This document shows, one piece after another, positions 5,788 through 15,798 of a DNA stretch of 45,422 bases. A program made the translations under genes and the position numbers. This DNA comes from a virus, in IMG/VR virus record IMGVR_UViG_3300042483_000182, positions 1 through 45,422 of that record, one strand, 5' to 3'. Positions within the stretch are counted from its first letter, which is position 1. The number at the start of each line of letters is the position of its first letter. The notes beneath the pieces are model-generated. The model did not search any database, was not told the origin of the DNA, and saw only the letters and a program-made list of their open reading frames with translations.

Positions 5788-6112
5788 TGAGTTCTTCTTT
5801 CTTATCTTTTAACTTCTGCTTGTATTCAGCAGCAAGGTTCTGTACGGTTTGGTTCTTGTAGTGGACTGTCTTTACTCGGTCCAGCTTGAAGCTTCGCATC
5901 TGCTCAGCCCCCTTCTTTCCGCCCCACACATCTAACCACTCGGTTGTCGGAGTGACAATGTATTGGACAAATCTATAACGCCCACGCTCCCCGCGTATCT
6001 TCAGCTCGGTTCCCTTGCTGACGTTCCTCCCGTTGATCTGCATCTCCAGGATGTACTTCCAGCTGTCGTTAGGGCGAGGTCCTTCAGGACCCTTGCTCTT
6101 TTTCCTACCCAC
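5768..6112 (-). CDS. Conserved actinophage-type protein of unknown function
   Basis: A 114-residue basic protein from a GTG start at 6112 (TAGTG junction, GAGG upstream). A central beta-rich segment (YILEMQINGRNVSKGTELKI; RYRFVQYIVTPT) is followed by WLDVWGGKKGAEQMRSFKLD and RVKTVH, a block I recall from hypothetical proteins of actinophages. The charged tail (KQKLKDKKEELNESDQD) overlaps the GroES start. Function unknown. Confidence 0.7.
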   Translation of the reverse strand: MGRKKSKGPEGPRPNDSWKYILEMQINGRNVSKGTELKIRGERGRYRFVQYIVTPTTEWLDVWGGKKGAEQMRSFKLDRVKTVHYKNQTVQNLAAEYKQKLKDKKEELNESDQD

Positions 6113-6720
6113 TATACCTCATTCCCCCAAACGCTCCAACCTTCCATTGGACGTCTGGCAAACATCTCCAGCTTTGTAGCGTCTGGGTATAGACGCTCAA
6201 TCCTGCGGTGGACCTCGTCCGGCTTCCGCGAATGCTCCATCTTAGCAGCAAGAATAGTATGAGGCACACCCTCATCTGAAATAGGCAGCGGTCTGCCTTT
6301 AGGAATGTTCGAAGCAACCAGCACGTACTCGGCTGTTGGCTTCACTACGCTTGGGCGAACACCCTGCGCCCCGATTGGAGTAACTCCATCCGCCCTGGTC
6401 TTAATCCAGGTGAACGCTACCCCACGATAAGTTAGCCCCCAATGCCGGAGAAGATCGATGGCAAAGTCCAAGCGAGGAGAGGTAACCCACATAAAAACCA
6501 CTCCAGGCTTTTCCAAAATGCCCTTGATGTCCATTGCCATCAGATCTTCGTCCGACATAGTCGGATAGAACTTCGCAGCTGCACCCATCTTATCCTGGGC
6601 ACCATAATAAGACCAGGGTGGATCCATAAGGATAACCTGGTACTTAGAGTCTGGAAGTTCGGTCACGACTACTTCTGGTGAATCATTAGGTCTAGGCCAT
6701 TGTCTGGGTGGTATGACCAC
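6112..6720 (-). CDS. MT-A70 family DNA N6-adenine methyltransferase
   Basis: A 202-residue protein with the catalytic motif DPPW at about residues 33-36 (VILMDPPWSYYG). Other family elements are PGVVFMWVTSPRLDFAIDLL, a TWIKT segment, EYVLVASN, and the C-terminal S-adenosylmethionine region around HSRKPDEVHRRIERLYP and LEMFARRP. It methylates adenine N6 in DNA, probably to protect phage DNA or alter gene expression. No cognate restriction enzyme is beside it. The GTG at 6720 has GAGG upstream but overlaps the lipoprotein gene by 52 bp; a GTG at 6666 is an alternative start. Confidence 0.9.
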   Translation of the reverse strand: MVIPPRQWPRPNDSPEVVVTELPDSKYQVILMDPPWSYYGAQDKMGAAAKFYPTMSDEDLMAMDIKGILEKPGVVFMWVTSPRLDFAIDLLRHWGLTYRGVAFTWIKTRADGVTPIGAQGVRPSVVKPTAEYVLVASNIPKGRPLPISDEGVPHTILAAKMEHSRKPDEVHRRIERLYPDATKLEMFARRPMEGWSVWGNEV

Positions 6721-7040
6721 TCAGCCTCAAAGCCGTCCCAGTCACCAGTCTGCTTACCGTCAAGAGCACGAGTAGTCTCGATACTGTTGATGATAAACTC
6801 AGGCATCTTGATACGCTGCGACTGAACTACGCAGACGATATCATCGATGTTGGCACCAGTGTATTCGTCTTCACCCATCATGTCTAGGGACAGGGTCTTA
6901 CCTTCGTCACCAATCCGAAAACCGTCAGACAGGTTGCACTCTTCAGAAACCTTCTGAAGTGTGGTAGGCCCTGCAGCGCATCCGGAAAGTGTTGCTGCCA
7001 ATAGGCCAGCGATGCCAAAAATGGCAAGTGTCTTTTTCAT
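6669..7040 (-). CDS. Phage-encoded lipoprotein
   Basis: A 123-residue protein with a classical lipoprotein signal: MKKTLAIFGIAGLLAATLSG then Cys21 (lipobox LSGC). The mature part has two further cysteines (EECNLSD and DIVCVVQ) that may form a disulfide, and a compact hydrophilic fold resembling small bacterial lipoproteins that bind or shield surfaces. In phages such proteins often block superinfection; that is inference. It has its own promoter (TGCTATGAT, minus strand near 7067-7075) and AGAAG before the ATG. Confidence 0.8.
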   Translation of the reverse strand: MKKTLAIFGIAGLLAATLSGCAAGPTTLQKVSEECNLSDGFRIGDEGKTLSLDMMGEDEYTGANIDDIVCVVQSQRIKMPEFIINSIETTRALDGKQTGDWDGFEAEWSYHPDNGLDLMIHQK

Positions 7041-7082
7041 ACGTCTTCTATCATTGAGGGGACATGCTTATCATAGCACACA

Positions 7083-7110
7083 AAATAAAAACCTCATCCG
7101 AAGATGAGGC
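7083..7110 (-). terminator. Rho-independent terminator after tmRNA
   Basis: Minus strand: CCTCATC-TTCG-GATGAGG followed by TTTTTATTTTG. The hairpin is perfect with a UUCG loop. It ends the tmRNA transcript. Confidence 0.8.
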
Positions 7111-7131
7111 TTTATCCCCAGGCATCGAGCC

Positions 7132-7173
7132 GACCGTCCGGACGGCCATTACCTGTTCGACCGCCTAACGGTC
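7132..7173. repeat. Two inverted repeats between tmRNA and its terminator
   Basis: GACCGTCCGGACGGCC (7132-7147, one mismatch) and GACCG-CCTAA-CGGTC (7159-7173) would form hairpins in the tmRNA 3' trailer. They may guide 3' processing. A tRNA was tested by eye and does not fit. Confidence 0.4.
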
Positions 7174-7180
7174 TGGTTAG

Positions 7181-7520
7181 TGGAGATGGGGGCATCCGAG
7201 AGCCCCGTCCGCTAAATATTTAATCGTTCTTCTACAAGCTTAGGCAGTTTATATTTCCAGGACCGAACTGCCACATCCTGTGGTGCTGGGGTTTAACGTC
7301 CACAGCATCGACGTACTACAGGTTGTTCTACTTATTTAGAACCTGACTGCCCAGCTAGAACTACTGCTTTGTCAGGGGCCTTAGCGGAGTAGCGAGGCTA
7401 CGCTGCTAGTGCGAATGCGGAACGTGAGTTTGCATTTAGGGGTTTGCCACACTTAAGAGTGCGTGGCCGTCTCTGCTTGCTTCACCGACTTCAGATTTAA
7501 CGTCGAAACCTGTCATCCCC
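7181..7520 (-). ncRNA. ssrA: tmRNA (ssrA), tag ANSRSAFALAA
   Basis: The 5' end GGGGATGACAGGTTTCGACG is the classical tmRNA opening, and its first seven bases pair with CATCTCC at the 3' end to form the acceptor. The tag frame runs 7433-7398: GCA AAC TCA CGT and so on to GCA GCG TAG, giving ANSRSAFALAA, which ends in the ALAA recognised by ClpXP. Mature length is about 340 bases; CCA is not encoded (CTA follows the discriminator). tmRNA rescues stalled ribosomes. The T-loop region shows CTCGGA, as in tRNA-Thr. This fills most of the gene-free stretch 7041-7541. Confidence 0.95.
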
Positions 7521-7541
7521 GTGAACACTATTCAGTTGTAA

Positions 7542-7937
7542 TTAAAGTGTAGCAGATTTTTGCGCATCGCGCCAGCTGAGGATGTGTTCTTCTTTACATG
7601 TAAAGCAGCGGCAACCATTCTCAAACTTTTCTGCTGTACCACAAGCGAGAAGGGCAGCTTCGCCATTCTTGCTGTTCTGGAGAGCAGTCTTGTCTTCGTG
7701 ACACGACTCACACAGAACTTGGCAGTCCTTAAGCTCTTTCTTACGAACCTCTTCGCTACGAGACCAGATGTCTCGAGGATTGAAGGTCTTGTTGTCTTGG
7801 TCCTTGTGATCAACTTCAAGGTTCCGAGTAGAGCCACACTTGACGCACTTACCGCCCTTGGACTCAATCCACTCGCGTTTGCGTTTAGTTACAAAGGCGA
7901 GCTGGTAGTCGCGTTTCTTTTTTCCTGTATAGCCCAT
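7542..7937 (-). CDS. HNH endonuclease
   Basis: A 131-residue protein with a zinc-stabilised HNH core: CVKCGS at about 31-36, LEVDHKD (catalytic His) at about 41-47, and CQVLCESCHEDKT at about 72-84. A second Cys pair, CRCFTCKEEH, lies near the C-terminus. The N-terminus is basic (MGYTGKKKRDYQ). It is probably a homing endonuclease inserted next to tmRNA, since structured RNA loci are frequent targets, though no specific element boundary is visible. ATG at 7937 appears leaderless. Confidence 0.88.
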   Translation of the reverse strand: MGYTGKKKRDYQLAFVTKRKREWIESKGGKCVKCGSTRNLEVDHKDQDNKTFNPRDIWSRSEEVRKKELKDCQVLCESCHEDKTALQNSKNGEAALLACGTAEKFENGCRCFTCKEEHILSWRDAQKSATL

Positions 7938-7943
7938 GCTTCT

Positions 7944-7949
7944 ATTTTA
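7944..7949 (-). promoter_or_regulatory. -10 element of a leaderless promoter
   Basis: TAAAAT on the minus strand, six bases before the ATG at 7937; no ribosome site. Confidence 0.4.
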
Positions 7950-8684
7950 CAGCAGATTACGAATTAGGACTAGCGTCTCTTCCGGGCTAAACACATGCTG
8001 AAAGTCTACTCCAGTACCTATAACAGGGAAGTCGTTGCCGCCAGGCTCAAGCCGATCTCCAACAAACAGAATACTGTCTGGGGATATGTGAGTACGCTTG
8101 CAGAGCTCATAGATTCCATAGCTTTTATCGATACCAAGCCTAGTAATGTCTATGCTAGTAGACCCACCTGACCGCACATCGAACTCAGGCAGCATTGAAG
8201 CTACGGTTCTCCTCAGCTGATCACGCCTAGATTTATCAGGATCCCAGGCTTCTTTCTCTTCCAACGGGGCATCTTGCCCTAGAGCGGAGAATGTTATCTG
8301 AGAGCCGCGATTGTCGATTACCTCGCCATATGGATTGTCCGGCCACACCCCAAGCAATGCAGCAGACACGTGCAACACACTAATAATTCTCTCAGCCTGA
8401 GCTGGAGTAAAGTCTTCCGAGTATACAGTACGCCAACGACCAAAGTGGCGCTTGAGGTAACGAGCACCGCTTGTCGGCATTAGGTGTAGGTTTCGGAGGT
8501 TAGCACCGGCAGGAAGCTTACTAACTACCTGAGACATAATCTGCTGCTCGGTACCGCCGCTAATGATGCACACCTGCGTGATATCTAGAAGACTCTTAAG
8601 AGCCTTAGCCATCTCGCACGAAATAGGACCCTTGCTAGGTGCAAGGGTCCCATCGAGATCGAAAGCAATGAGCTTAAGACCCAT
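7947..8684 (-). CDS. HAD-IIB phosphatase, phosphomannomutase-like
   Basis: A 245-residue HAD protein: motif I AFDLDGTLAP at about 7-16, motif II IISGG at about 40, and motif III/IV as GIDKSYGI plus FVGDRLEPGGNDFPV near 212-227. The combination SIDITRLGIDKSYGI and GD..EPGGNDFPV matches eukaryotic-type phosphomannomutases and sucrose-phosphate-phosphatase relatives. It could interconvert mannose-6-phosphate and mannose-1-phosphate or simply dephosphorylate a sugar phosphate. A phage copy fits with the mannose isomerase cupin at 714-1049. Start ATG 8684 overlaps the stop of the small basic gene upstream. Confidence 0.85.
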   Translation of the reverse strand: MGLKLIAFDLDGTLAPSKGPISCEMAKALKSLLDITQVCIISGGTEQQIMSQVVSKLPAGANLRNLHLMPTSGARYLKRHFGRWRTVYSEDFTPAQAERIISVLHVSAALLGVWPDNPYGEVIDNRGSQITFSALGQDAPLEEKEAWDPDKSRRDQLRRTVASMLPEFDVRSGGSTSIDITRLGIDKSYGIYELCKRTHISPDSILFVGDRLEPGGNDFPVIGTGVDFQHVFSPEETLVLIRNLL

Positions 8685-8818
8685 TAGTCGCGAGTAACCA
8701 GTCGGCGCTTGATTGCGTCAAAAATCTTTGGACGCTTCTTAGCAGCCTTACCGTTCGTGCGTGAGTCGTTACGAGCTGGACCGGACTTCTGTCCGCCTCC
8801 GCCTTTACCTTTTGCCAT
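8684..8818 (-). CDS. Small basic Gly/Lys-rich protein, 44 residues
   Basis: ATG at 8818 with CAGGAG five bases upstream. The product MAKGKGGGGQKSGPARNDSR onward is strongly basic and disordered, ending IKRRLVTRD. Such peptides usually bind nucleic acid. Its stop overlaps the next ATG (TAATG), so it is coupled to the HAD gene. Confidence 0.65.
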   Translation of the reverse strand: MAKGKGGGGQKSGPARNDSRTNGKAAKKRPKIFDAIKRRLVTRD

Positions 8819-8872
8819 TTGGGCTCCTGTCTTCAGAACTACATTCTAACACAAAGATTAGCAAAAATTAGT

Positions 8873-8901
8873 TTGCAATTTATCATTACACCTATTATTA
8901 T
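8873..8901 (+). promoter_or_regulatory. Rightward promoter
   Basis: TTGCAA, 17-base spacer, TATTAT, followed by a short leader with the ribosome site AGGAG before the ATG at 8927. Good spacing and context in a divergent intergenic region (8819-8926). Confidence 0.6.
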
Positions 8902-8926
8902 GTAAGTACCAGATAAAAGGAGCAAC

Positions 8927-9403
8927 ATGAACGAAGAGATCTTCGAATACTACGCGATACAGATGGAGCCACTGCTTCCGCTAGCTAGAAAAGCCTACGG
9001 CTCTAGAACAACCAAGTCGCCGCAGCATGACGCTTCCCGCGAGTACACTCGACTCCTAGTCGAGTTCTACCGCAAGGGCGGGAGCCTAATACAGATGGCA
9101 AAGCGTCTGGACGTAACCTACCCTGGCATCCGCAGAAGAATTTTGACCGATGAAATTCCAGCAGAGCCAAAAGGTAAGAACAGCAAGTCCTCACCGCATG
9201 AAGTGGTAGAAGCCGCAGTACGAGTTAAGTTGGCTCACCTAGAGGATGGGTCAGCCGCATACCACGACCAGATCCGCCATGAGTACGAGGTCAACAAGAT
9301 ATCCCTAGCGAAGCTTGCTAAGGAGCTCGGGCTTAGCTCAGCCAACCCACTCTACTATGCAGTGACTCGATCAAGACTCAATAGTCGACAAGACGCCCTG
9401 TAA
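8927..9403 (+). CDS. Helix-turn-helix DNA-binding regulator
   Basis: A 158-residue protein with two helix-turn-helix-like segments: GSLIQMAKRLDVTYPGIRRR (about 52-71) and ISLAKLAKELGLSSANPLYY (about 125-144). The two similar halves suggest an internal duplication. It is the only rightward gene in the leftward 2-15 kb region, with its own promoter and terminator, as expected for an immunity repressor or a switch regulator. Targets are unknown. AAAGGAGCAACATG provides a clear ribosome site. Confidence 0.75.
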   Translation: MNEEIFEYYAIQMEPLLPLARKAYGSRTTKSPQHDASREYTRLLVEFYRKGGSLIQMAKRLDVTYPGIRRRILTDEIPAEPKGKNSKSSPHEVVEAAVRVKLAHLEDGSAAYHDQIRHEYEVNKISLAKLAKELGLSSANPLYYAVTRSRLNSRQDAL

Positions 9404-9407
9404 AAGA

Positions 9408-9436
9408 ATACCCCCTCGAAAGAGGGGGTATCTTTT
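9408..9436. terminator. Bidirectional rho-independent terminator
   Basis: Perfect 10-bp hairpin ATACCCCCTC-GAAA-GAGGGGGTAT with TCTTTTT on the right and AAAAG on the left. It separates the convergent genes ending at 9403 and 9445. Confidence 0.85.
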
Positions 9437-9444
9437 TACTCAGT

Positions 9445-9711
9445 TTAGAGTTCTGATGCAGCCTTGTTCTTAGCAACCTCTGCTTCAGCAGACGATGCAA
9501 AAGCAACGTTGATTTCGTCTTCGTCAAGAACACCGTCTACAACGTAGGCACGTGCTAGAGACTCAGCAACTTCCATGACACCAACAAATGCGGCGACAAG
9601 GGCTGACTGCCAGAGTTCGACTCCGGCGATTGAACCAGCGGCTAGAACACCGCTAACTTTTAGGATCACAAGAGCAATAGTTCTCTTGAAAATCTTCTTT
9701 GCAATTTCCAT
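9445..9711 (-). CDS. Small membrane protein, possible holin
   Basis: An 88-residue protein with a basic N-terminus (MEIAKKIFKRT), hydrophobic stretches at about 11-28 and 33-47, and an acidic C-terminus including DGVLDEDEINVAF. The size and one-to-two helix layout fit a holin or another phage membrane protein. No endolysin lies beside it, so the role is open. GGGAG precedes the ATG. Confidence 0.65.
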   Translation of the reverse strand: MEIAKKIFKRTIALVILKVSGVLAAGSIAGVELWQSALVAAFVGVMEVAESLARAYVVDGVLDEDEINVAFASSAEAEVAKNKAASEL

Positions 9712-9763
9712 TTGGATCTCCCAGGGGTAGGTTAATGAATAACCCTCTCCCAGGTCTAATCCA

Positions 9764-9769
9764 ATTATA
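9764..9769 (-). promoter_or_regulatory. Promoter -10 for the membrane protein gene
   Basis: Perfect TATAAT on the minus strand, directly preceded by TG, with no clear -35. The leader of about 45 bases contains a GGTTA-TTCAT-TAACC hairpin and the ribosome site. Confidence 0.5.
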
Positions 9770-9776
9770 CATCAGA

Positions 9777-10103
9777 TTATGTATGACGACGAGACGGTAT
9801 GATTGGCGTGATACGAAGACCGCGACGAATCTTTGAGCGATCAATCTCAGTGGTTCCGCCCCAGATTCCTTCAAGTTCAGGACGCTTCATAGCGTAGGCA
9901 CGACACGCGTGCATGTACTCACAGCCACCGCATATCTTCTTAGCTTCACGCTCGTAGGTGTATCGCCCGCGAGCCTTCTTCATCGAGCCCTCCGGAGCAT
10001 CTTCCGAGAAAAATGCTTCAGGGTTAGACTCTGTGCAAGGAGGCGGACCATACAGCTCGAAGTCTGGGTAGTCTTCTTCTGGCTGGAATACAAAAATTGT
10101 CAT
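9777..10103 (-). CDS. WhiB-family transcriptional regulator
   Basis: A 108-residue protein with the four WhiB cysteines: C23 (PPPCTES), C58 and C61 (CGGC), C67 (HACRAY), followed by the glycine turn GIWGGTTEIDR and a basic C-terminal patch (KIRRGLRITPIIPSRR) that would contact DNA. WhiB proteins carry a [4Fe-4S] cluster and bind sigma factor region 4. The gap between C23 and C58 is longer than in typical host WhiBs. It follows the FmdB-like gene in a two-gene leftward unit. Confidence 0.9.
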   Translation of the reverse strand: MTIFVFQPEEDYPDFELYGPPPCTESNPEAFFSEDAPEGSMKKARGRYTYEREAKKICGGCEYMHACRAYAMKRPELEGIWGGTTEIDRSKIRRGLRITPIIPSRRHT

Positions 10104-10123
10104 GCGTCTCTGTCTCTTTCGTT

Positions 10124-10315
10124 CTACACGAAGGGCTTGTTAGTGCTGAATCCGCCACCCTTAAAACTAATTGGTGGTGCAGTAAACACTCTCTGAAGTT
10201 TACCAGAGCAACCCTCGCTAACGCAAGTCAGCTGCTTCTGGTCCTCGGACATGCTGCGTTCTTCGCTGTATTTGTGCTCGCTATTTTCAGAGCATTTGTA
10301 TTCATAGGTAGGCAT
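10124..10315 (-). CDS. FmdB-type zinc ribbon protein
   Basis: Starts at MPTYEYKCSEN (ATG 10315), the characteristic FmdB opening; a frame extension to 10333 adds six residues with no support. Zinc ligands are Cys at about 8 and the pair CVSEGC. The remainder has the usual LQRVFTAPPISFKGGGF tail. FmdB family members are putative regulators of unknown target. TATGAT lies six bases before the ATG, implying a leaderless transcript that also covers the WhiB gene. Confidence 0.85.
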   Translation of the reverse strand: MPTYEYKCSENSEHKYSEERSMSEDQKQLTCVSEGCSGKLQRVFTAPPISFKGGGFSTNKPFV

Positions 10316-10321
10316 ATCACA

Positions 10322-10327
10322 ATCATA
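10322..10327 (-). promoter_or_regulatory. -10 element of a leaderless promoter
   Basis: TATGAT on the minus strand, six bases before the ATG at 10315. No ribosome site and no convincing -35; the nrd terminator lies immediately upstream. Confidence 0.45.
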
Positions 10328-10337
10328 CCGCATAAAG

Positions 10338-10362
10338 GAAAACCCCTCCCGAGGGAGAGGTT
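10338..10362 (-). terminator. Terminator of the nrd operon
   Basis: Minus strand: AACCTCTCCC-TC-GGGAGGGGTT followed by TTCCTTT. A strong hairpin six bases after the stop of the Cys-rich peptide frame that follows nrdF. Confidence 0.75.
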
Positions 10363-10367
10363 CTCAT

Positions 10368-10414
10368 TTACTTATTAGAGCAGCAAGAGCAGCTACCGCA
10401 CTCACAACCAAACA

Positions 10415-10415
<1 letters not shown>
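10368..10415 (-). CDS. Possible 15-residue cysteine-rich peptide after nrdF
   Basis: GTG at 10415 overlaps the nrdF stop (TAGTG). The frame reads MFGCECGSCSCCSNK and stops just before the terminator. Five of 15 residues are cysteine. Four other genes in this window begin at the same TAGTG junction, and the frame exactly fills the gap before the terminator, which supports it. A redox or metal-delivery role for ribonucleotide reductase is speculation. Confidence 0.4.
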
Positions 10416-13503
<3,088 letters not shown>

Positions 13504-13889
13504 TCCATCTTCCTTTTAACTTCGAGTACATCGTCAGGAGTTCCAAATATTTCTATTCGATGCAGCAATGGAACTCCCGTTTTTGCTGAAACGATTTCTG
13601 CGGCTTTACAGTAATGCTCGCCAAAGTTTGTGTTACCCAACCCCACAACACCTTTGATGTGGGATCTATTTTGTGGAACATTGAGAAACTTAACTACTTG
13701 CCTAGGAACAGAGTGGGGTTCACTCCCACCACCGTATGTCGGTACAAATAGTATGTAATCAATGTCCACTAAAGTTGGTGCCTCATCGTCCCATCTAATA
13801 GGAATTCTAGTCGATGGTAGGTCCAGTTTTTCAATAAACCGATGAGTGTTGCCAGAATAGTTGGAGAAATATACAATCTCCATGATTAA

Positions 13890-14111
13890 CTATTCGGCCA
13901 GTGATGAAATCTTGTCTGGACGAAATCCACTCCAGTGGGTGTCACCTGAAATAACAACAGGAGCAGCCGCATACCCTAGCTCACGAACCATGTCCATAGC
14001 CTCAGAGTCTTGACTTAGGTCAACTACTTCAAATGGCGTTCCGTTCTTTGTAAGCATACGCTTGGTGCTATCGCATTGGACACAGGCTGGGAGAGTATAA
14101 ACGGTTACCAT
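13890..14111 (-). CDS. nrdH: NrdH glutaredoxin-like electron donor
   Basis: A 73-residue thioredoxin-fold protein with the active site CVQC at about 10-13 (family CxxC), APVVISGDTHWSGFRPDKIS near 49-68 including the cis-Pro and the WSGFRPD signature of NrdH. It reduces NrdE using host thioredoxin reductase. First gene of the nrdHIEF operon; AGAAAG precedes the ATG. TATACT near 14136 is the best -10 candidate, with direct GATTTTT repeats just upstream. Confidence 0.94.
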   Translation of the reverse strand: MVTVYTLPACVQCDSTKRMLTKNGTPFEVVDLSQDSEAMDMVRELGYAAAPVVISGDTHWSGFRPDKISSLAE

Positions 14112-14178
14112 TAGAGATCTTTCTAGATGAGGGAGGGTGGGGTATTCCAGTATAAGTCAAAAATCAAAAATCGATTTT

Positions 14179-14409
14179 CTACTTGAATGATGATACCGCA
14201 TCTACTATGTCTTTGCAAATCGGGCAGACTTTTAGCTTCTGAGGGTCGCGGTGAGGTATAAAAACTTTACCACACAAGGCAACTACAGGGGTTCCCATTA
14301 CGTAGCCCTCGGTGACCTTTGCCGCCTCCGCATAATGAGCCATAGGATCATCATCTTTTTCATCAACATCTAGGTCAACATCTGGCTTCTCAAGCACGTC
14401 TACGGACAC
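14179..14409 (-). CDS. DUF3039 family protein
   Basis: A 76-residue protein with the actinobacterial DUF3039 pattern: MAHYAEAAKV, then GTPVVALCGKVFIPHRDPQK at about 39-58 and VCPICKDIVD. Cys and CPxC residues suggest a zinc site. GTG at 14409 overlaps the preceding stop (TAGTG), with AAGGA upstream. Role unknown; the family occurs mainly in Actinobacteria and their phages, supporting the host inference. Confidence 0.85.
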   Translation of the reverse strand: MSVDVLEKPDVDLDVDEKDDDPMAHYAEAAKVTEGYVMGTPVVALCGKVFIPHRDPQKLKVCPICKDIVDAVSSFK

Positions 14410-15353
14410 TAAATTTCCTTCAAACTTTCTAAAACTGCTTCCAGTTTAATTTTACCAAGATACGAGGCCACATCTTTATACCCATAGGATACCACAACAT
14501 CATCACCGCATACCACCAAACCAGCCGCAAACTCAATGTCGGCATCAGAAAGCTTAAACTTATCAGAGAGGTGAGTCAGTGTTCCGTTGTCGCTGTACCG
14601 AGCGAATCTGTGAAAATAACTTCTTTTAGTTTTAGTCACCAGCCCAAACTTTCTAGGAGAATAGTTGGTCTCTTCCCAGGTCACAACCTCATGCACGATT
14701 GCCAAGTTATAGTCGCCCATGCTCCACAAAGCACTACCCCCACGAATCTTATTCAATAAAGACTCGTCCTTGTCTCTTCTATATATCTTACCTACCTCAG
14801 ACTTATACACGGATGCGCCACTATATACATAGTCGCAGTCGTCTGGTTTTTTATAGAACGGCATCCAGTTCTTCTCGATCGGCTGCAGATCACCCTCAGT
14901 GTGGAGTTTCAATAGCACAGCTTTAGTGCCGTCTAGCTTGTATTTAGCAATCCTAGGGATGTCGTCACTAATATACGGCTCACGCATTACAGAAAGAATA
15001 TGCCAAGCGCCGTCTTGCCAATACAAGCGACCATCCTCCGGCCCACGCAAAAACCGACCGCATTCGGAAAAATCAATCTCTTCTAGGGTGGAGCTGTCTA
15101 TTTGCCAATTTTTGTCGAGGCTGGCCATAAACATCCTATTTTTAACCCTATTTCCAATAGTGGCAACCGCATCCCCAGTCTGAGGGTCGAAAAAATAGTT
15201 ACTGGACCTAAATAAAATCACATACCCATGTTCCGGCGAATAGGCCACGGACGGGTTAAAAGCAGACCAACGTTTGTCATTTTCGTCTACAAACCTAAGA
15301 ACGCGCCAAGTTTCGCCTCCAAGGTCGGAAAATGAGGTGTTTTTGCTTGACAT
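14409..15353 (-). CDS. GH130-like five-bladed propeller glycosidase/phosphorylase
   Basis: A 314-residue protein resembling family GH130: WSAFNPSVAYSPEHGYVILF near the start, RGPEDGRLYWQDGAWHIL near 108-125 (the ED.R catalytic-acid motif, usually EDPR), IEKNWMPFYK near 165 (family KN..LFP) and GGSALW, then the closing strand DIEFAAGLVVCGDDVVVSYG. GH130 enzymes cleave or, in reverse, build beta-mannosides using mannose-1-phosphate. It is paralogous to 21799-22818 and lies on the other side of the fibre module. Substrate unproven. The promoter is close to the ATG. Confidence 0.8.
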   Translation of the reverse strand: MSSKNTSFSDLGGETWRVLRFVDENDKRWSAFNPSVAYSPEHGYVILFRSSNYFFDPQTGDAVATIGNRVKNRMFMASLDKNWQIDSSTLEEIDFSECGRFLRGPEDGRLYWQDGAWHILSVMREPYISDDIPRIAKYKLDGTKAVLLKLHTEGDLQPIEKNWMPFYKKPDDCDYVYSGASVYKSEVGKIYRRDKDESLLNKIRGGSALWSMGDYNLAIVHEVVTWEETNYSPRKFGLVTKTKRSYFHRFARYSDNGTLTHLSDKFKLSDADIEFAAGLVVCGDDVVVSYGYKDVASYLGKIKLEAVLESLKEI

Positions 15354-15363
15354 AGATACTTTT

Positions 15364-15391
15364 ATTGTACCCGATAAAACTTACCATGCAA
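15364..15391 (-). promoter_or_regulatory. Leftward promoter for the GH130-like gene
   Basis: Minus strand: TTGCAT, 16-base spacer, TACAAT, then ten bases to the ATG at 15353. The predicted leader is about three bases, so initiation is probably leaderless. Confidence 0.55.
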
Positions 15392-15438
15392 TAATTAAGG
15401 TAAAATAAGAGAAGCGTTATCTCCCACTAAGGACGTCA

Positions 15439-15798
15439 ATGAGCTGCTCAATTTCTGGTGTTTACAACATATCCTGTGATCAAGGTGCCACTTTCTCGCG
15501 AGTCATCACTTGGACCGACTCAGCACGCTCGCCATACAACATTACCGGCTATACCGCTAGAATGCACGTTAGATCCAATGTTACCGCTAATACCACCGCT
15601 ATCACGCTCACAACAGAAAACAGCCGAATCACACTAGGCGGCGCAGCTGGAACCGTGACCCTAACTATTGCCGCAACAGACACAGCGAACTTAACTGCAG
15701 GTCTTTATGTATACGACCTAGAACTCGTCTCTTCGGCTAACGTTGTAACCCGTCTTATTGAAGGTAACTTTAACGTTAAGGCCGAGGTGACGCGCTAG
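15439..15798 (+). CDS. Fibre-associated beta-sandwich protein
   Basis: A 119-residue beta-rich protein: [20 protein letters not shown], then [14 protein letters not shown] and repeated Thr-rich strands ending [14 protein letters not shown]. The pattern QGATF...ITW.D....P.N.TGY.A.M..R is typical of small baseplate/fibre-anchoring domains found upstream of tail fibres. It is coupled to the collagen-like fibre gene by a TAGTG overlap, so it probably attaches or nucleates that fibre. AAGGA precedes the ATG. Confidence 0.72.
   Translation: MSCSISGVYNISCDQGATFSRVITWTDSARSPYNITGYTARMHVRSNVTANTTAITLTTENSRITLGGAAGTVTLTIAATDTANLTAGLYVYDLELVSSANVVTRLIEGNFNVKAEVTR

Noticed and set aside
7115-7178. A second tRNA between tmRNA and its terminator
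   Set aside because: The segment that could pair as an acceptor spans only about 59 bases, with mismatches and no plausible D/anticodon arrangement. It was kept only as two inverted repeats.
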